Shown here: positions 6,707-13,744 of the stretch, in pieces | How the letters are laid out: every line of letters begins with the position of its first letter | Position numbering within the stretch: the stretch's first letter is position 1 | DNA from: CAYNJF01 sp964351745 | GTDB taxonomy: Bacteria > Pseudomonadota > Gammaproteobacteria > Berkiellales > Berkiellaceae | Direction of reading: 5' to 3' | Assembly: GCA_964351745.1 (NCBI GenBank) | Contig: CAYGPI010000069.1 | Location: 1-14,280 of the forward strand | Length of the DNA stretch: 14,280 nt | The notes under the pieces: generated by a model | Told to the model about the DNA's origin: nothing | The model's input: the letters and a program-made list of their open reading frames with translations, nothing else | Database searches by the model: none | Position numbers and translations under genes: made by a program

Positions 6707-7921
6707 ATGCCTATACATGATATTGTAATCCAGGGTGTTCGTGCAGATGGTAGTTTTATCTATCATGTACTCGTCATCAATGATCGAAATGAAATAACAA
6801 TTCGTCCGCCGCTCAGCCTTATGACGCCAATGGCGATGGATCACCAAGCGTATGCCGATGCGATTGCACAGCATCGCCAGCAAGATCAAGAAGCTGAAAA
6901 GATCCTCGAAAGACTTCTCAGCGACAAACCTACCGAAGGGCTATCAAACGAACAACAGCAAAGAGATCTTCAAAACCAAAAAAAAATGAGCGACATGCTT
7001 GCTGCTCAAATTAAAACGTTAGAGAAAAGCTTAGAGCAAGCCGAAGCTAATCTAAGAAGACAAGATTCTTCTCTTCGGCAGAATATGCTTTACTCTCTAT
7101 TAAATACTTCTCAAACGAGCAGCAGTGAGAAAAATGATCTGCTTATTGAAGCACTAGAGGCCGAAATAAAACGAGAGGATAACTCTGAGTCCATCAAAGC
7201 ACTAAATGAATTAGAAGCTGACAACCAATACTGTAAAGTCATTGATAATGATAACCAAACGCATTTTGCGACCATGACCAAAACAGAATTTGAATCCTAT
7301 AGACAAAAAAAAGAAGCTCTAGGTTGTCAAATCGAAACCTTAGAGCCTTTTAACTATGCTAAACAGCAATATGCCCATCAAGTGCAACAGCCTATTCAAC
7401 AAAAAATTGAAACAACCACACAAGCTATCCGTGAGCTTAATGATCTCAGAAACAGATTACCTAACGTTGAAGAGACTAATAAGCTGACGACAAAACAATC
7501 AAAACCTCAAACTAAGCAGCTAAGCACCGACGTTGCTTCTCGTGCTCATGAGCTTGGTCAAATCAATGTCACCAAGCAATATCAACAAAGCCGAAAAAAA
7601 ACTGGGAGCCTTCTTAAAGCCTTTGAGCGCGGTAACAAAAATAGAATAGGACAGTGTAAATTGATCCAAGATCACTTAAATAAAATCATGGGACTGAGTA
7701 AATCAGGACAAGTTGACAATTCAGATTTGCTTGGCGAGCTCTATGAGCTCGAAAAGACGCTAAGAGATGTTAAAACTGAGATTAAAGGCGAATCAAAGCA
7801 TTTGGGCAAATCAGGCCTTGAGCATCTTTGCCAGGAAATTCAAGAAAAGCACATTAATCCTTTGAAAAATGAATTATCAAAAATGGCTCCTGAGTCGTTC
7901 ATAGCTCCTAAAAACAAATAA
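6707..7921 (+). CDS. Coiled-coil protein of unknown function
   Basis: I do not recognise a family. The 404-residue product has no signal peptide, membrane segment or known catalytic motif. Residues 1-35 look like a small beta-rich unit with the strands IVIQG, FIYHVLVI and EITIRPP. The rest is hydrophilic, rich in Gln, Glu and Lys and largely helical, with likely coiled coils near 84-126, 225-250 and 340-395 separated by Ser/Thr/Gln-rich linkers near 132-142 and 258-275. The start at 6707 is chosen because GAGGA lies ten bases upstream. An in-frame ATG at 6662 would add 15 residues but has no ribosome binding site. The gene is monocistronic, between a terminator and a convergent operon. Large orphan coiled-coil proteins of this kind are common among secreted effectors of Legionellales, but nothing here proves secretion; a structural or adaptor role is equally possible. 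Confidence 0.8.
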   Translation: MPIHDIVIQGVRADGSFIYHVLVINDRNEITIRPPLSLMTPMAMDHQAYADAIAQHRQQDQEAEKILERLLSDKPTEGLSNEQQQRDLQNQKKMSDMLAAQIKTLEKSLEQAEANLRRQDSSLRQNMLYSLLNTSQTSSSEKNDLLIEALEAEIKREDNSESIKALNELEADNQYCKVIDNDNQTHFATMTKTEFESYRQKKEALGCQIETLEPFNYAKQQYAHQVQQPIQQKIETTTQAIRELNDLRNRLPNVEETNKLTTKQSKPQTKQLSTDVASRAHELGQINVTKQYQQSRKKTGSLLKAFERGNKNRIGQCKLIQDHLNKIMGLSKSGQVDNSDLLGELYELEKTLRDVKTEIKGESKHLGKSGLEHLCQEIQEKHINPLKNELSKMAPESFIAPKNK

Positions 7922-7960
7922 GAGCCCTGGCCATTTTGATAATGGAGTGCATTTTTATTG

Positions 7961-8002
7961 AAAACTTGAGGCTTGTCTCTACTTTTTAGGCCTCAGTTTT
8001 TT
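7961..8002 (+). terminator. Candidate bidirectional terminator between convergent genes
   Basis: TGAGGC (7967-7972) pairs with GCCTCA (7990-7995) around a 17-base loop. The stem extends outward as AAAA/TTTT after one mismatch and one wobble, and six T follow at 7997-8002. It would stop transcription of the coiled-coil gene. The complementary strand also gives a hairpin followed by GTTTTC, so it may serve both directions. It overlaps the last 24 bp of the convergent small gene. Confidence 0.45.
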
Positions 8003-8179
8003 GCTGCATTTATCAATCCAATACCGAGGATGATATTTTTTATGACTATTGGCTTCTTCGCGCTGAGCTCTTTTCCAAGCAGCCAATAAAGCTTTGTCTT
8101 CAATCACAGGCTTCACAAAAGATGACGTGTACCTAAACTCAAGATCGTCTTCATCATGATTATCATTAAACTCTGACAT
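7979..8179 (-). CDS. Small basic protein downstream of mazG, function unknown
   Basis: The 66-residue product starts with an acidic segment (NDNHDEDDLEF) and ends strongly basic (residues KKYHPRYWIDKCSKKLRPKK). It has no signal peptide or membrane span, and I recognise no family. The longer frame from 8218 (79 residues) overlaps mazG and has no good ribosome binding site. The ATG at 8179 is preceded by GGAGAG six bases upstream and begins 16 bp after the mazG stop, so it is chosen. It is the last gene of the rlmD-relA-mazG operon and is presumably co-transcribed. The basic tail could bind nucleic acid or ribosomes, which is only inference. Its good ribosome binding site and tight spacing argue that it is a real gene. 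Confidence 0.65.
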   Translation of the reverse strand: MSEFNDNHDEDDLEFRYTSSFVKPVIEDKALLAAWKRAQREEANSHKKYHPRYWIDKCSKKLRPKK

Positions 8180-8195
8180 AATTCTCTCCACAATA

Positions 8196-8984
8196 TCACA
8201 GGCTTGTGCTTTGCTCATTCTCTTTGATTGATCGCCACAAAATATCTAATTCGTCTAATGAATAGTCACTCCAGTTTTTTTGACTATGTCGAACCTTAGA
8301 CTCTAGCTCATTAAATCGCGTTTCAAATTTATCACACGACTTTCTAAGAAGCTGCTCAGCATCTCCACCTAGCCAATGTGCCAAGCTTGCACAAGCCAAT
8401 AGCAAGTCGCCACACTCCTCTAAAGCTCTCTCTTTCGATTGATTGATAGCCTCTCTGACTTCACTGATCTCTTCTTCAATTTTATCCAAAACACCATCAA
8501 TGTTTTCCCAATCAAAACCAAGAGCAGCAACTCTTGTTTGGATTTTTTGTGCTCTAGAAAGACTCGGTAAGCTTCTTGGAATATCACCAAGCGTTGACGC
8601 TTGATGATCTCGCTCTTGTGTTTTCTTCAACTCCCATTGCTTTTTATAAGCAACACTTGCCATGCTTTCAGCATCATGGTTAGCCTCAAAAAAAGGGTGA
8701 CGATCAATCAATTTTTGATGAAGGGTACGGCAGATATCATCAAAATCAAAGTCACCACGATCTTTCGCAATTTGTGCATAAAAAAGGACTTGGAACAAAA
8801 GATCACCAGATTCTTTTCGTATATCGTCTGTCGCGCCCGTTTCAATGGCATGCGCTAGTTCATAAGCTTCTTCTAACGTATGAGGCACAATGCTTTCCAT
8901 GGTTTGCTCTAAGTCCCAGGAGCAGCCATTTTTTGGATCGCGTAGCATCTGCATTTTTTCTAATAAAATCTCTATTGGAGTCAT
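8196..8984 (-). CDS. mazG: Nucleoside triphosphate pyrophosphohydrolase MazG
   Basis: MazG hydrolyses (d)NTPs to the monophosphate and pyrophosphate, cleaning the nucleotide pool; in E. coli it also lowers (p)ppGpp-linked stress responses. The 262-residue protein has the expected two MazG repeats. The first has EEAYE at 38-42 with ESGD at 58-61, the metal-binding EExxE...ExxD pattern. The second has EEISE at 171-175 with ECGD at 190-193. The opening MQMLRDPKNGCSWD and the central RHPFFEA and KKQWELKK segments also match the family. Its ATG shares an ATGA overlap with the relA stop, so translation is coupled, and GGGG lies about nine bases before the start. The order relA-mazG is as in E. coli, but the mazEF toxin-antitoxin pair found between them there is absent. 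Confidence 0.96.
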   Translation of the reverse strand: MTPIEILLEKMQMLRDPKNGCSWDLEQTMESIVPHTLEEAYELAHAIETGATDDIRKESGDLLFQVLFYAQIAKDRGDFDFDDICRTLHQKLIDRHPFFEANHDAESMASVAYKKQWELKKTQERDHQASTLGDIPRSLPSLSRAQKIQTRVAALGFDWENIDGVLDKIEEEISEVREAINQSKERALEECGDLLLACASLAHWLGGDAEQLLRKSCDKFETRFNELESKVRHSQKNWSDYSLDELDILWRSIKENEQSTSL

Positions 8985-11203
8985 TTCGAGGCCCCTATCA
9001 CAACACGGTGCGCCTCAATCACGTTCGGAATTTGCATAATCATGTTAAGAACACGCCCTAAGATCTCTAAATGGTTAACCTGAACAGTTAGAATAATTTT
9101 TGCAGTGCTTTGAGCATGATTCGTGCTCGAGCTGCTGGCAATCACGTTCACCTTTTCGCTTGAAAGAATACTCGTGATGTCATTTAACAACCCAGCCCTA
9201 TCATAGGCAATAATCTCTATATCAACAGGAAAGACTGAAAGCTCTGCGCGAGCCCAATGAACATCTAACATTCGTTGCTCTGTATTAGGATCAAGAACAT
9301 TCATACAGTCTTTGCGATGAACACTCACACCTCTTCCAATGGTTACAAAACCAACAATAGCGTCTCCAGGAACCGGCTTACAGCATTTGGCAAAGGAAGA
9401 TTTTAAGCCGCCAATGCCAGCGACTTCAACATTTGAAGTTTTATGTTTTGGAATATGCTTTGTGGTAACTTCATGATCGACGCTTTCTTGCTGCTCAATG
9501 AAGACATCCCGTTGAATAGCTCCTAACACCTGAGCCAACCGAACATCACCAACACCGACTGCAAAAAACAAATCATCAGTATTTTTGAAATGCAGGTCGT
9601 GGGCTAGTTTGCTCAGTGATACTGCCGTTAAGTGTAACCGCTTAAGCTCTTTCTCAAGCAGCTCTTTGCCTTGCTCAATATTCTTACTGCGATCTTGACG
9701 CCTAAACCAGCTTTTAACTTTGGCTCTACTTTTGGAGCTTTTCAAATAGCCTAAACTAGGCATGAGCCAATCTCTAGAAGGCCCTCCTTCCTTAACCGTA
9801 AGAATATCTACCTGCTCTCCTGACTTGAGCTGGTAGGTTAGAGGAACCATCTTATTATTAACTTTAGCGCCTCGGCATCGATAACCTAACTCTGTATGAA
9901 TATGAAAAGCAAAATCAAGTGACGTTGCGCCATAAGGCAAATCTATCACATCTCCAGCTGGAGAAAAAACGTACACTCTTTCATTTTCCATAGCACACTG
10001 AAGAAACTTTTCTGTCTCTTGTGCGTCTCCCATGGCATCGCCTTCTTCAAGCAAAGATCGTATTGAGTTGAGCTTTGATTGATATTCTGCGTCTAGCTGG
10101 CCACCTTCTTTGTATACCCAATGAGCTGCAACACCAAGCTCTGCATCTGTATGCATTTGCTCTGTTCGAATCTGTATTTCAACAGTTTTGCCACTGGGAC
10201 CTATCACTGCCGTATGCAACGATCGGTAACCATTTTCTTTTGGTGTTGCTATGTAATCATCAAATTCCTTAGGAATATGCTGCCACATACTATGGATAAT
10301 ACCTAGAACCGCATAGCAATCTTTTAATTCTTTAACAAGGATCCTGACAGCTCTCACATCGTAAATTTCTGAAAAAGACAGATGCTTACGTTGCATTTTT
10401 CTCCAAATGCTATAAATATGTTTGACGCGTCCTTGAACTTGAGATTCTATCCCCTCTTTGATGAGAGCCTGCTGAATGTCAACAATTAATTGTTGAATGT
10501 ATTTTTCACGAGCTAATCTCTTCTCATCTAAAGAGCCAGCAATCTGTTTATAATCAATAGGCTCCATATAGCGAAAAGCTAGATCTTCTATTTCCCATTT
10601 AATTTGACCAATGCCCAATCGATTGGCAAGAGGCGAATATATTTGATGGGCTTCTTTCGCGATATGGAGGCGAACCCGTTCAGGAAGATTAGAAGCAGAT
10701 CTAAGAGCAGCAATCCTTTCAGCTAACTTTATTAAAACGACTCTTAAATCTTTGACAACTGCTAAAAGCATTCGACGCAAATTGTCAGGATTCGATGCCG
10801 TAAACGCGTAACCCTTCTTGACTGTAGATTGTATTTGCTTGCTCTGAGTCGTATCAATTTGGCTTAAGCCATCGACTAGCGAACTAACAGTTTTTCCAAA
10901 ATGATTTTCAATCTCATCAAGGCTTGCGCCACCGAAATAAACTGTGTGGTATAGAAGCGCCGTCACAATCGTGTCAGCATCTGGCTCTAGCGACATCAAG
11001 ATTTCTGCGATGGTCAACCCATAGCGAAAGCACGAGTCTTGATAAGGGGTTAATAAATGCCCTCCCCTTTCAAGACTAAACTGAGCAGCTTTCAAGACAG
11101 TTTCTTTGTTGAGATTTTTGCTCTTAATGAGATGCTGAACCCATGCCTCTAAATCAATAGCCCCTGTCTTACTTTTTGGCAGATCATCCCTTACCTTTAC
11201 CAT
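8981..11203 (-). CDS. relA: (p)ppGpp synthetase RelA
   Basis: It is the ribosome-associated GTP/GDP pyrophosphokinase that makes (p)ppGpp when uncharged tRNA enters the A site. The 740-residue protein has the full long-RSH layout: a pseudo-hydrolase domain at about 1-170, synthetase at about 200-370, TGS at about 408-470, a helical region, a zinc-finger domain with CC at 607-608, His629 and Cys633, and a C-terminal ACT/RRM domain from about 660. The HD hydrolase motif is decayed (LLYHTV, His86 followed by Thr rather than Asp), and the following ED motif is missing. The synthetase has the EFDD motif (313-316) typical of RelA rather than the RxKD of bifunctional enzymes, so it is probably synthetase-only. 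A separate SpoT-type hydrolase is expected elsewhere. AGAGGA six bases before the ATG sets the start. The gene begins 2 bp after the rlmD stop. Confidence 0.97.
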   Translation of the reverse strand: MVKVRDDLPKSKTGAIDLEAWVQHLIKSKNLNKETVLKAAQFSLERGGHLLTPYQDSCFRYGLTIAEILMSLEPDADTIVTALLYHTVYFGGASLDEIENHFGKTVSSLVDGLSQIDTTQSKQIQSTVKKGYAFTASNPDNLRRMLLAVVKDLRVVLIKLAERIAALRSASNLPERVRLHIAKEAHQIYSPLANRLGIGQIKWEIEDLAFRYMEPIDYKQIAGSLDEKRLAREKYIQQLIVDIQQALIKEGIESQVQGRVKHIYSIWRKMQRKHLSFSEIYDVRAVRILVKELKDCYAVLGIIHSMWQHIPKEFDDYIATPKENGYRSLHTAVIGPSGKTVEIQIRTEQMHTDAELGVAAHWVYKEGGQLDAEYQSKLNSIRSLLEEGDAMGDAQETEKFLQCAMENERVYVFSPAGDVIDLPYGATSLDFAFHIHTELGYRCRGAKVNNKMVPLTYQLKSGEQVDILTVKEGGPSRDWLMPSLGYLKSSKSRAKVKSWFRRQDRSKNIEQGKELLEKELKRLHLTAVSLSKLAHDLHFKNTDDLFFAVGVGDVRLAQVLGAIQRDVFIEQQESVDHEVTTKHIPKHKTSNVEVAGIGGLKSSFAKCCKPVPGDAIVGFVTIGRGVSVHRKDCMNVLDPNTEQRMLDVHWARAELSVFPVDIEIIAYDRAGLLNDITSILSSEKVNVIASSSSTNHAQSTAKIILTVQVNHLEILGRVLNMIMQIPNVIEAHRVVIGASK

Positions 11204-11205
11204 GC

Positions 11206-12534
11206 TTATCCTCTTTCGAAAACAGCCATAGTCTCCACATGTGATGTATGCGGAAACATATCCATGACTCTTAATGTTTTTAATGTAAATCCATATTCAT
11301 GCACTAGAATTCCTGCATCACGCGCTAAAGTCGCTGGGTTACAAGAAATATACATTATTTTCTTAGCCTTCTGCTTGGCTAACCAAGGCAACATAGCCAA
11401 AGCCCCCGATCTTGGTGGATCGAGTAAAATCTTATCAAAGTGCTCATTAATCCAAGGGGCATCAATATCGTCCTTAAAAAGATCATTAACGTAAAACTGA
11501 GTGTGATCTAGCTGATTGAGCACTTTGTTGTGGTTGGCTCGATCTATCGCCGTCACACTGCCTTCCACACCAACAACAAACTTTGATTTTTTGGCTAAAG
11601 GCAAAGTGAAGTTACCAATACCACAAAATAAATCAAGGACTTTATCATTCGGTTGAATATCTAGCTCTTGAATAGCCGCCGCGACCATTTTTTCATTTAT
11701 ATGAGTATTCACTTGAGTGAAATCCAAAGGATGAAAATCAATGTCAATCTCTTGATCTTGAAGGCGATAGCGCAACAATTCATTTTGATCTGGTGGATAG
11801 ATCTTTATCACTGAGTCAACACCTTTTGATTGACTGTAAAATGACAATCCAAATTCTTTACAAAAGGCACTAATGACTTCACTATCTTTGTCTTCTAAAG
11901 GAACTAGGTGCCTTATCACAAGCGCTGTGCAAGTATCCCCTACAGCTATTTCAATCTGAGGGATCTGCTCTTTAATGCTGACTTGATTTAATAACGTCTT
12001 TAACGGATCAATAAGTTGGCCTACGGAGGGATCTAAAACTTCACAAGAATTCATCACTGCAAGTCGATTCGAAAATTTCTCGCGAAAACCAACCATCATG
12101 CCGCCTTTTTTAGGAACATATCTCACACCTAATCTAGCTTTTTTTCGATATCCCCAAAGCGGGCTTAAAAAAGGCTCTAGCATTAGCTCTGGTTTTAATT
12201 TTGCAAAATGCTCAAACTGCTCTAAAACAACATTTTTCTTAAATTCAAAAGCCGCTTCTGGATTTAAATGTTGTATAGCACAACCCCCACAGACATCAAA
12301 ATGCTTGCATAATGGCTCGCTACGATTTGGTGAAGCTTTAAGCACTTCAAGTGCCTGCCCTTGCGCAAGCCTGCGCTTAACAAACCGGTACTCAAAAGTG
12401 ACGTCTTCGCCAGGTAATGCACCAGCAATAAAAACTTTCTTGCCTTCTATATCGGCAATACCTCGACCTTCATGGGTGAGATTATGGATTGACGCAGGAA
12501 ATACGCCTTGTGGAATTTTTGATCGTCTAGCCAT
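11206..12534 (-). CDS. rlmD: 23S rRNA (uracil-1939-C5)-methyltransferase
   Basis: RlmD (RumA) methylates U1939 of 23S rRNA with S-adenosylmethionine. The 442-residue protein has an N-terminal TRAM RNA-binding domain (about 10-68), then the 4Fe-4S cysteines Cys76, Cys82 and Cys85 in CKHFDVCGGC plus Cys164 in MNSCEV, matching the E. coli spacing. The C-terminal Rossmann domain carries the SAM motif VLDLFCGIGNFTLPLA (299-314) and LDPPRSG (371-377), the catalytic Cys398 in ISCNPATLARD and the general base Glu434 in HVETMAVFE. The related m5U enzyme TrmA lacks the iron-sulfur cysteines, so RlmD is the better call. An in-frame TTG at 12567 would add 11 residues that do not look like the family; ATG 12534 gives MARRSKIPQG. 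The ribosome binding site is weak. It is first in the rlmD-relA-mazG operon, the order known from E. coli and relatives. Confidence 0.95.
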   Translation of the reverse strand: MARRSKIPQGVFPASIHNLTHEGRGIADIEGKKVFIAGALPGEDVTFEYRFVKRRLAQGQALEVLKASPNRSEPLCKHFDVCGGCAIQHLNPEAAFEFKKNVVLEQFEHFAKLKPELMLEPFLSPLWGYRKKARLGVRYVPKKGGMMVGFREKFSNRLAVMNSCEVLDPSVGQLIDPLKTLLNQVSIKEQIPQIEIAVGDTCTALVIRHLVPLEDKDSEVISAFCKEFGLSFYSQSKGVDSVIKIYPPDQNELLRYRLQDQEIDIDFHPLDFTQVNTHINEKMVAAAIQELDIQPNDKVLDLFCGIGNFTLPLAKKSKFVVGVEGSVTAIDRANHNKVLNQLDHTQFYVNDLFKDDIDAPWINEHFDKILLDPPRSGALAMLPWLAKQKAKKIMYISCNPATLARDAGILVHEYGFTLKTLRVMDMFPHTSHVETMAVFERG

Positions 12535-12862
12535 CTGTACTACTTCTATAGGTCTGATTAAAAGCAAAAATATTGGGTTATCATCAGTTTTAGCACAAGA
12601 TACTAATTTATCTAACTTATACTGATATTCAACAAGCGTTAGCTTACCACGTCTTGAGTCAAATCTTAAGTGAACTAAATTAGTGCTAAGAAGCTTTAGT
12701 CATGATTAGTTGTGATTTAGTCGCTAGTTAACCAATATTGTACAAAAATGTGGGAATCATGAAGAGCTAAAATGACTAATGATCTGTTGGCCAGAAACCT
12801 ACTCGAAACCAATCAACCGTTTTGGGCCGCTCGGATGACGCATGATTGCTATATGATGATTA
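12535..12862. other. 328-bp intergenic region with repeated TTAGT motifs
   Basis: This spacer lies between the 3' end of kynA and the start of rlmD and should hold the rlmD promoter. The best candidate, TTGTTG (12635-12630) with TAGATA (12614-12609) on the minus strand, has a poor 15-bp spacer, so no promoter is called. TTAGT occurs at 12680, 12696, 12706 and 12717 with CTAGT at 12724, and ACTAA-A-TTAGT (12674-12684) is a small palindrome. A 48-codon plus-strand frame from 12772 runs into the antisense of kynA and is not accepted. No tRNA, known small RNA or clear kynA terminator was found. Confidence 0.5.
12674..12728. repeat. Cluster of TTAGT repeats
   Basis: Five copies of TTAGT or CTAGT in one orientation start at 12680, 12696, 12706, 12717 and 12724. 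Three successive gaps are 16, 10 and 11 bp, so the last four are close to one per helical turn. The first copy is half of the palindrome ACTAA-A-TTAGT. It may be a binding-site array upstream of rlmD or may be chance in AT-rich DNA. Confidence 0.35.
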
Positions 12863-13744
12863 TTAGAAATATTCAATTGCCTGTTTCTTTGGAGGCAAAT
12901 AATCCTGCCAATTAGTACCGCCTGTTGCTTCCAGGGCGGCAGATTTTTTTTGCAAATGACGAACTGCAGCCTTCATATGTAATTGAGGCCATACCTGATT
13001 AGCATATCTGTCTAAAGTCGCAAGTGCTTCAGATAGCGCTTTGTCTGTTTTGAGTGACACAGGCCACGTTTGCATCTGGGCTAGAATATGCTTTTTTTCC
13101 AATCGTTGAGCTAGTTCATATAGCTCAGCGTCGTACCTAGCTTCAAAGTGCTTTAAAGTTAACGTTTTTTCTCCAGTCTTTGCAGATAGATTACCAGATT
13201 TCCAGTACAGCTTCTCAAAACACATTTTTAGGTCTGATGAGGACACGGCGTCTCTGTGCTGCGCCTTCACTAAACGGTGCAAGGATGTACAATGGATCTC
13301 AATTTTACGGTATTGAGCAGATTGAAAACCACTAGCAGGCAACAAACTCATCCGAAATTTTAAAAACTCATCCTTATCGATACCATCAATGGTAATTTCA
13401 AAACTTTCAATAAGAGCTTTGTAATAGCGATTAACTCGATTAATTTTACTTAGCCAAATATCCCTATCTGTCGTCATGTTGGAGCATAAAACTTGAAGCT
13501 CATGCAAGATCAAAGAAAAATATAGCTCTGTAATTTGATGGTAAGTTAAAAAAATCTTTTCATCATGAAGATCTGTTCTTGTGTTTTGAATACTTAATAA
13601 TGTATCTAAATGAATATAATCCCAATAAGTGAGTGAGTCTGAGTATAAAAGACCATCAAGATATGACTCCATATCTTGGCCAATGGCTCCATATTTTTTT
13701 TCAATTTTTTCTATACGCTCAACGATAGATTTAGGTAACGACAT
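12863..13744 (-). CDS. kynA: Tryptophan 2,3-dioxygenase
   Basis: This heme enzyme opens the indole ring of L-tryptophan to N-formylkynurenine, the first step of the kynurenine pathway. The 293-residue protein shows SLTYWDYIHLDTLLSIQ, LHDEKIFLTYHQITELYF with the distal His60, the substrate-binding FRMSLLPASGFQSAQYR (Arg131), the probable heme-ligand His256 in QLHMKAAVRHL, and ATGGTNWQDYLPP (273-285). The ATGGTNWQ form is the clade seen in Bacteroidetes and some gammaproteobacteria rather than the TGGSSG form. Related proteins usually continue with a FPELW-like end after the YLPP motif; this one stops at IEYF, followed by a second in-frame TAA, so a short tail rather than a frameshift is likely. 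ATG 13744 is chosen because GGAG lies six bases upstream; ATG 13750 would leave no spacing. The gene overlaps kynU by 14 bp, so translation is probably coupled. Confidence 0.93.
   Translation of the reverse strand: MSLPKSIVERIEKIEKKYGAIGQDMESYLDGLLYSDSLTYWDYIHLDTLLSIQNTRTDLHDEKIFLTYHQITELYFSLILHELQVLCSNMTTDRDIWLSKINRVNRYYKALIESFEITIDGIDKDEFLKFRMSLLPASGFQSAQYRKIEIHCTSLHRLVKAQHRDAVSSSDLKMCFEKLYWKSGNLSAKTGEKTLTLKHFEARYDAELYELAQRLEKKHILAQMQTWPVSLKTDKALSEALATLDRYANQVWPQLHMKAAVRHLQKKSAALEATGGTNWQDYLPPKKQAIEYF

Noticed and set aside
6566..6889. 107-residue minus-strand frame
   Set aside because: It crosses the promoter and start of the coiled-coil gene, is rich in Cys/His/Tyr without motif, and has no upstream signals.
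7931..7945. CCATT-TTGAT-AATGG hairpin after the coiled-coil gene
   Set aside because: The stem is short and weak and is not followed directly by T; the TGAGGC/GCCTCA hairpin downstream is a better terminator.
8601..9061. Two overlapping plus-strand frames
   Set aside because: They are antisense to mazG and the end of relA, with shadow-like composition.
12098..12625. 175-residue plus-strand frame
   Set aside because: It is wholly antisense to rlmD over most of its length, with no protein-family motif and no ribosome binding site; rlmD is certain.
12772..12918. 48-codon plus-strand frame between kynA and rlmD
   Set aside because: It has only a weak AAGAG site, overlaps the kynA 3' end in antisense, and shows no recognisable motif. 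It could be a gene remnant but cannot be supported.
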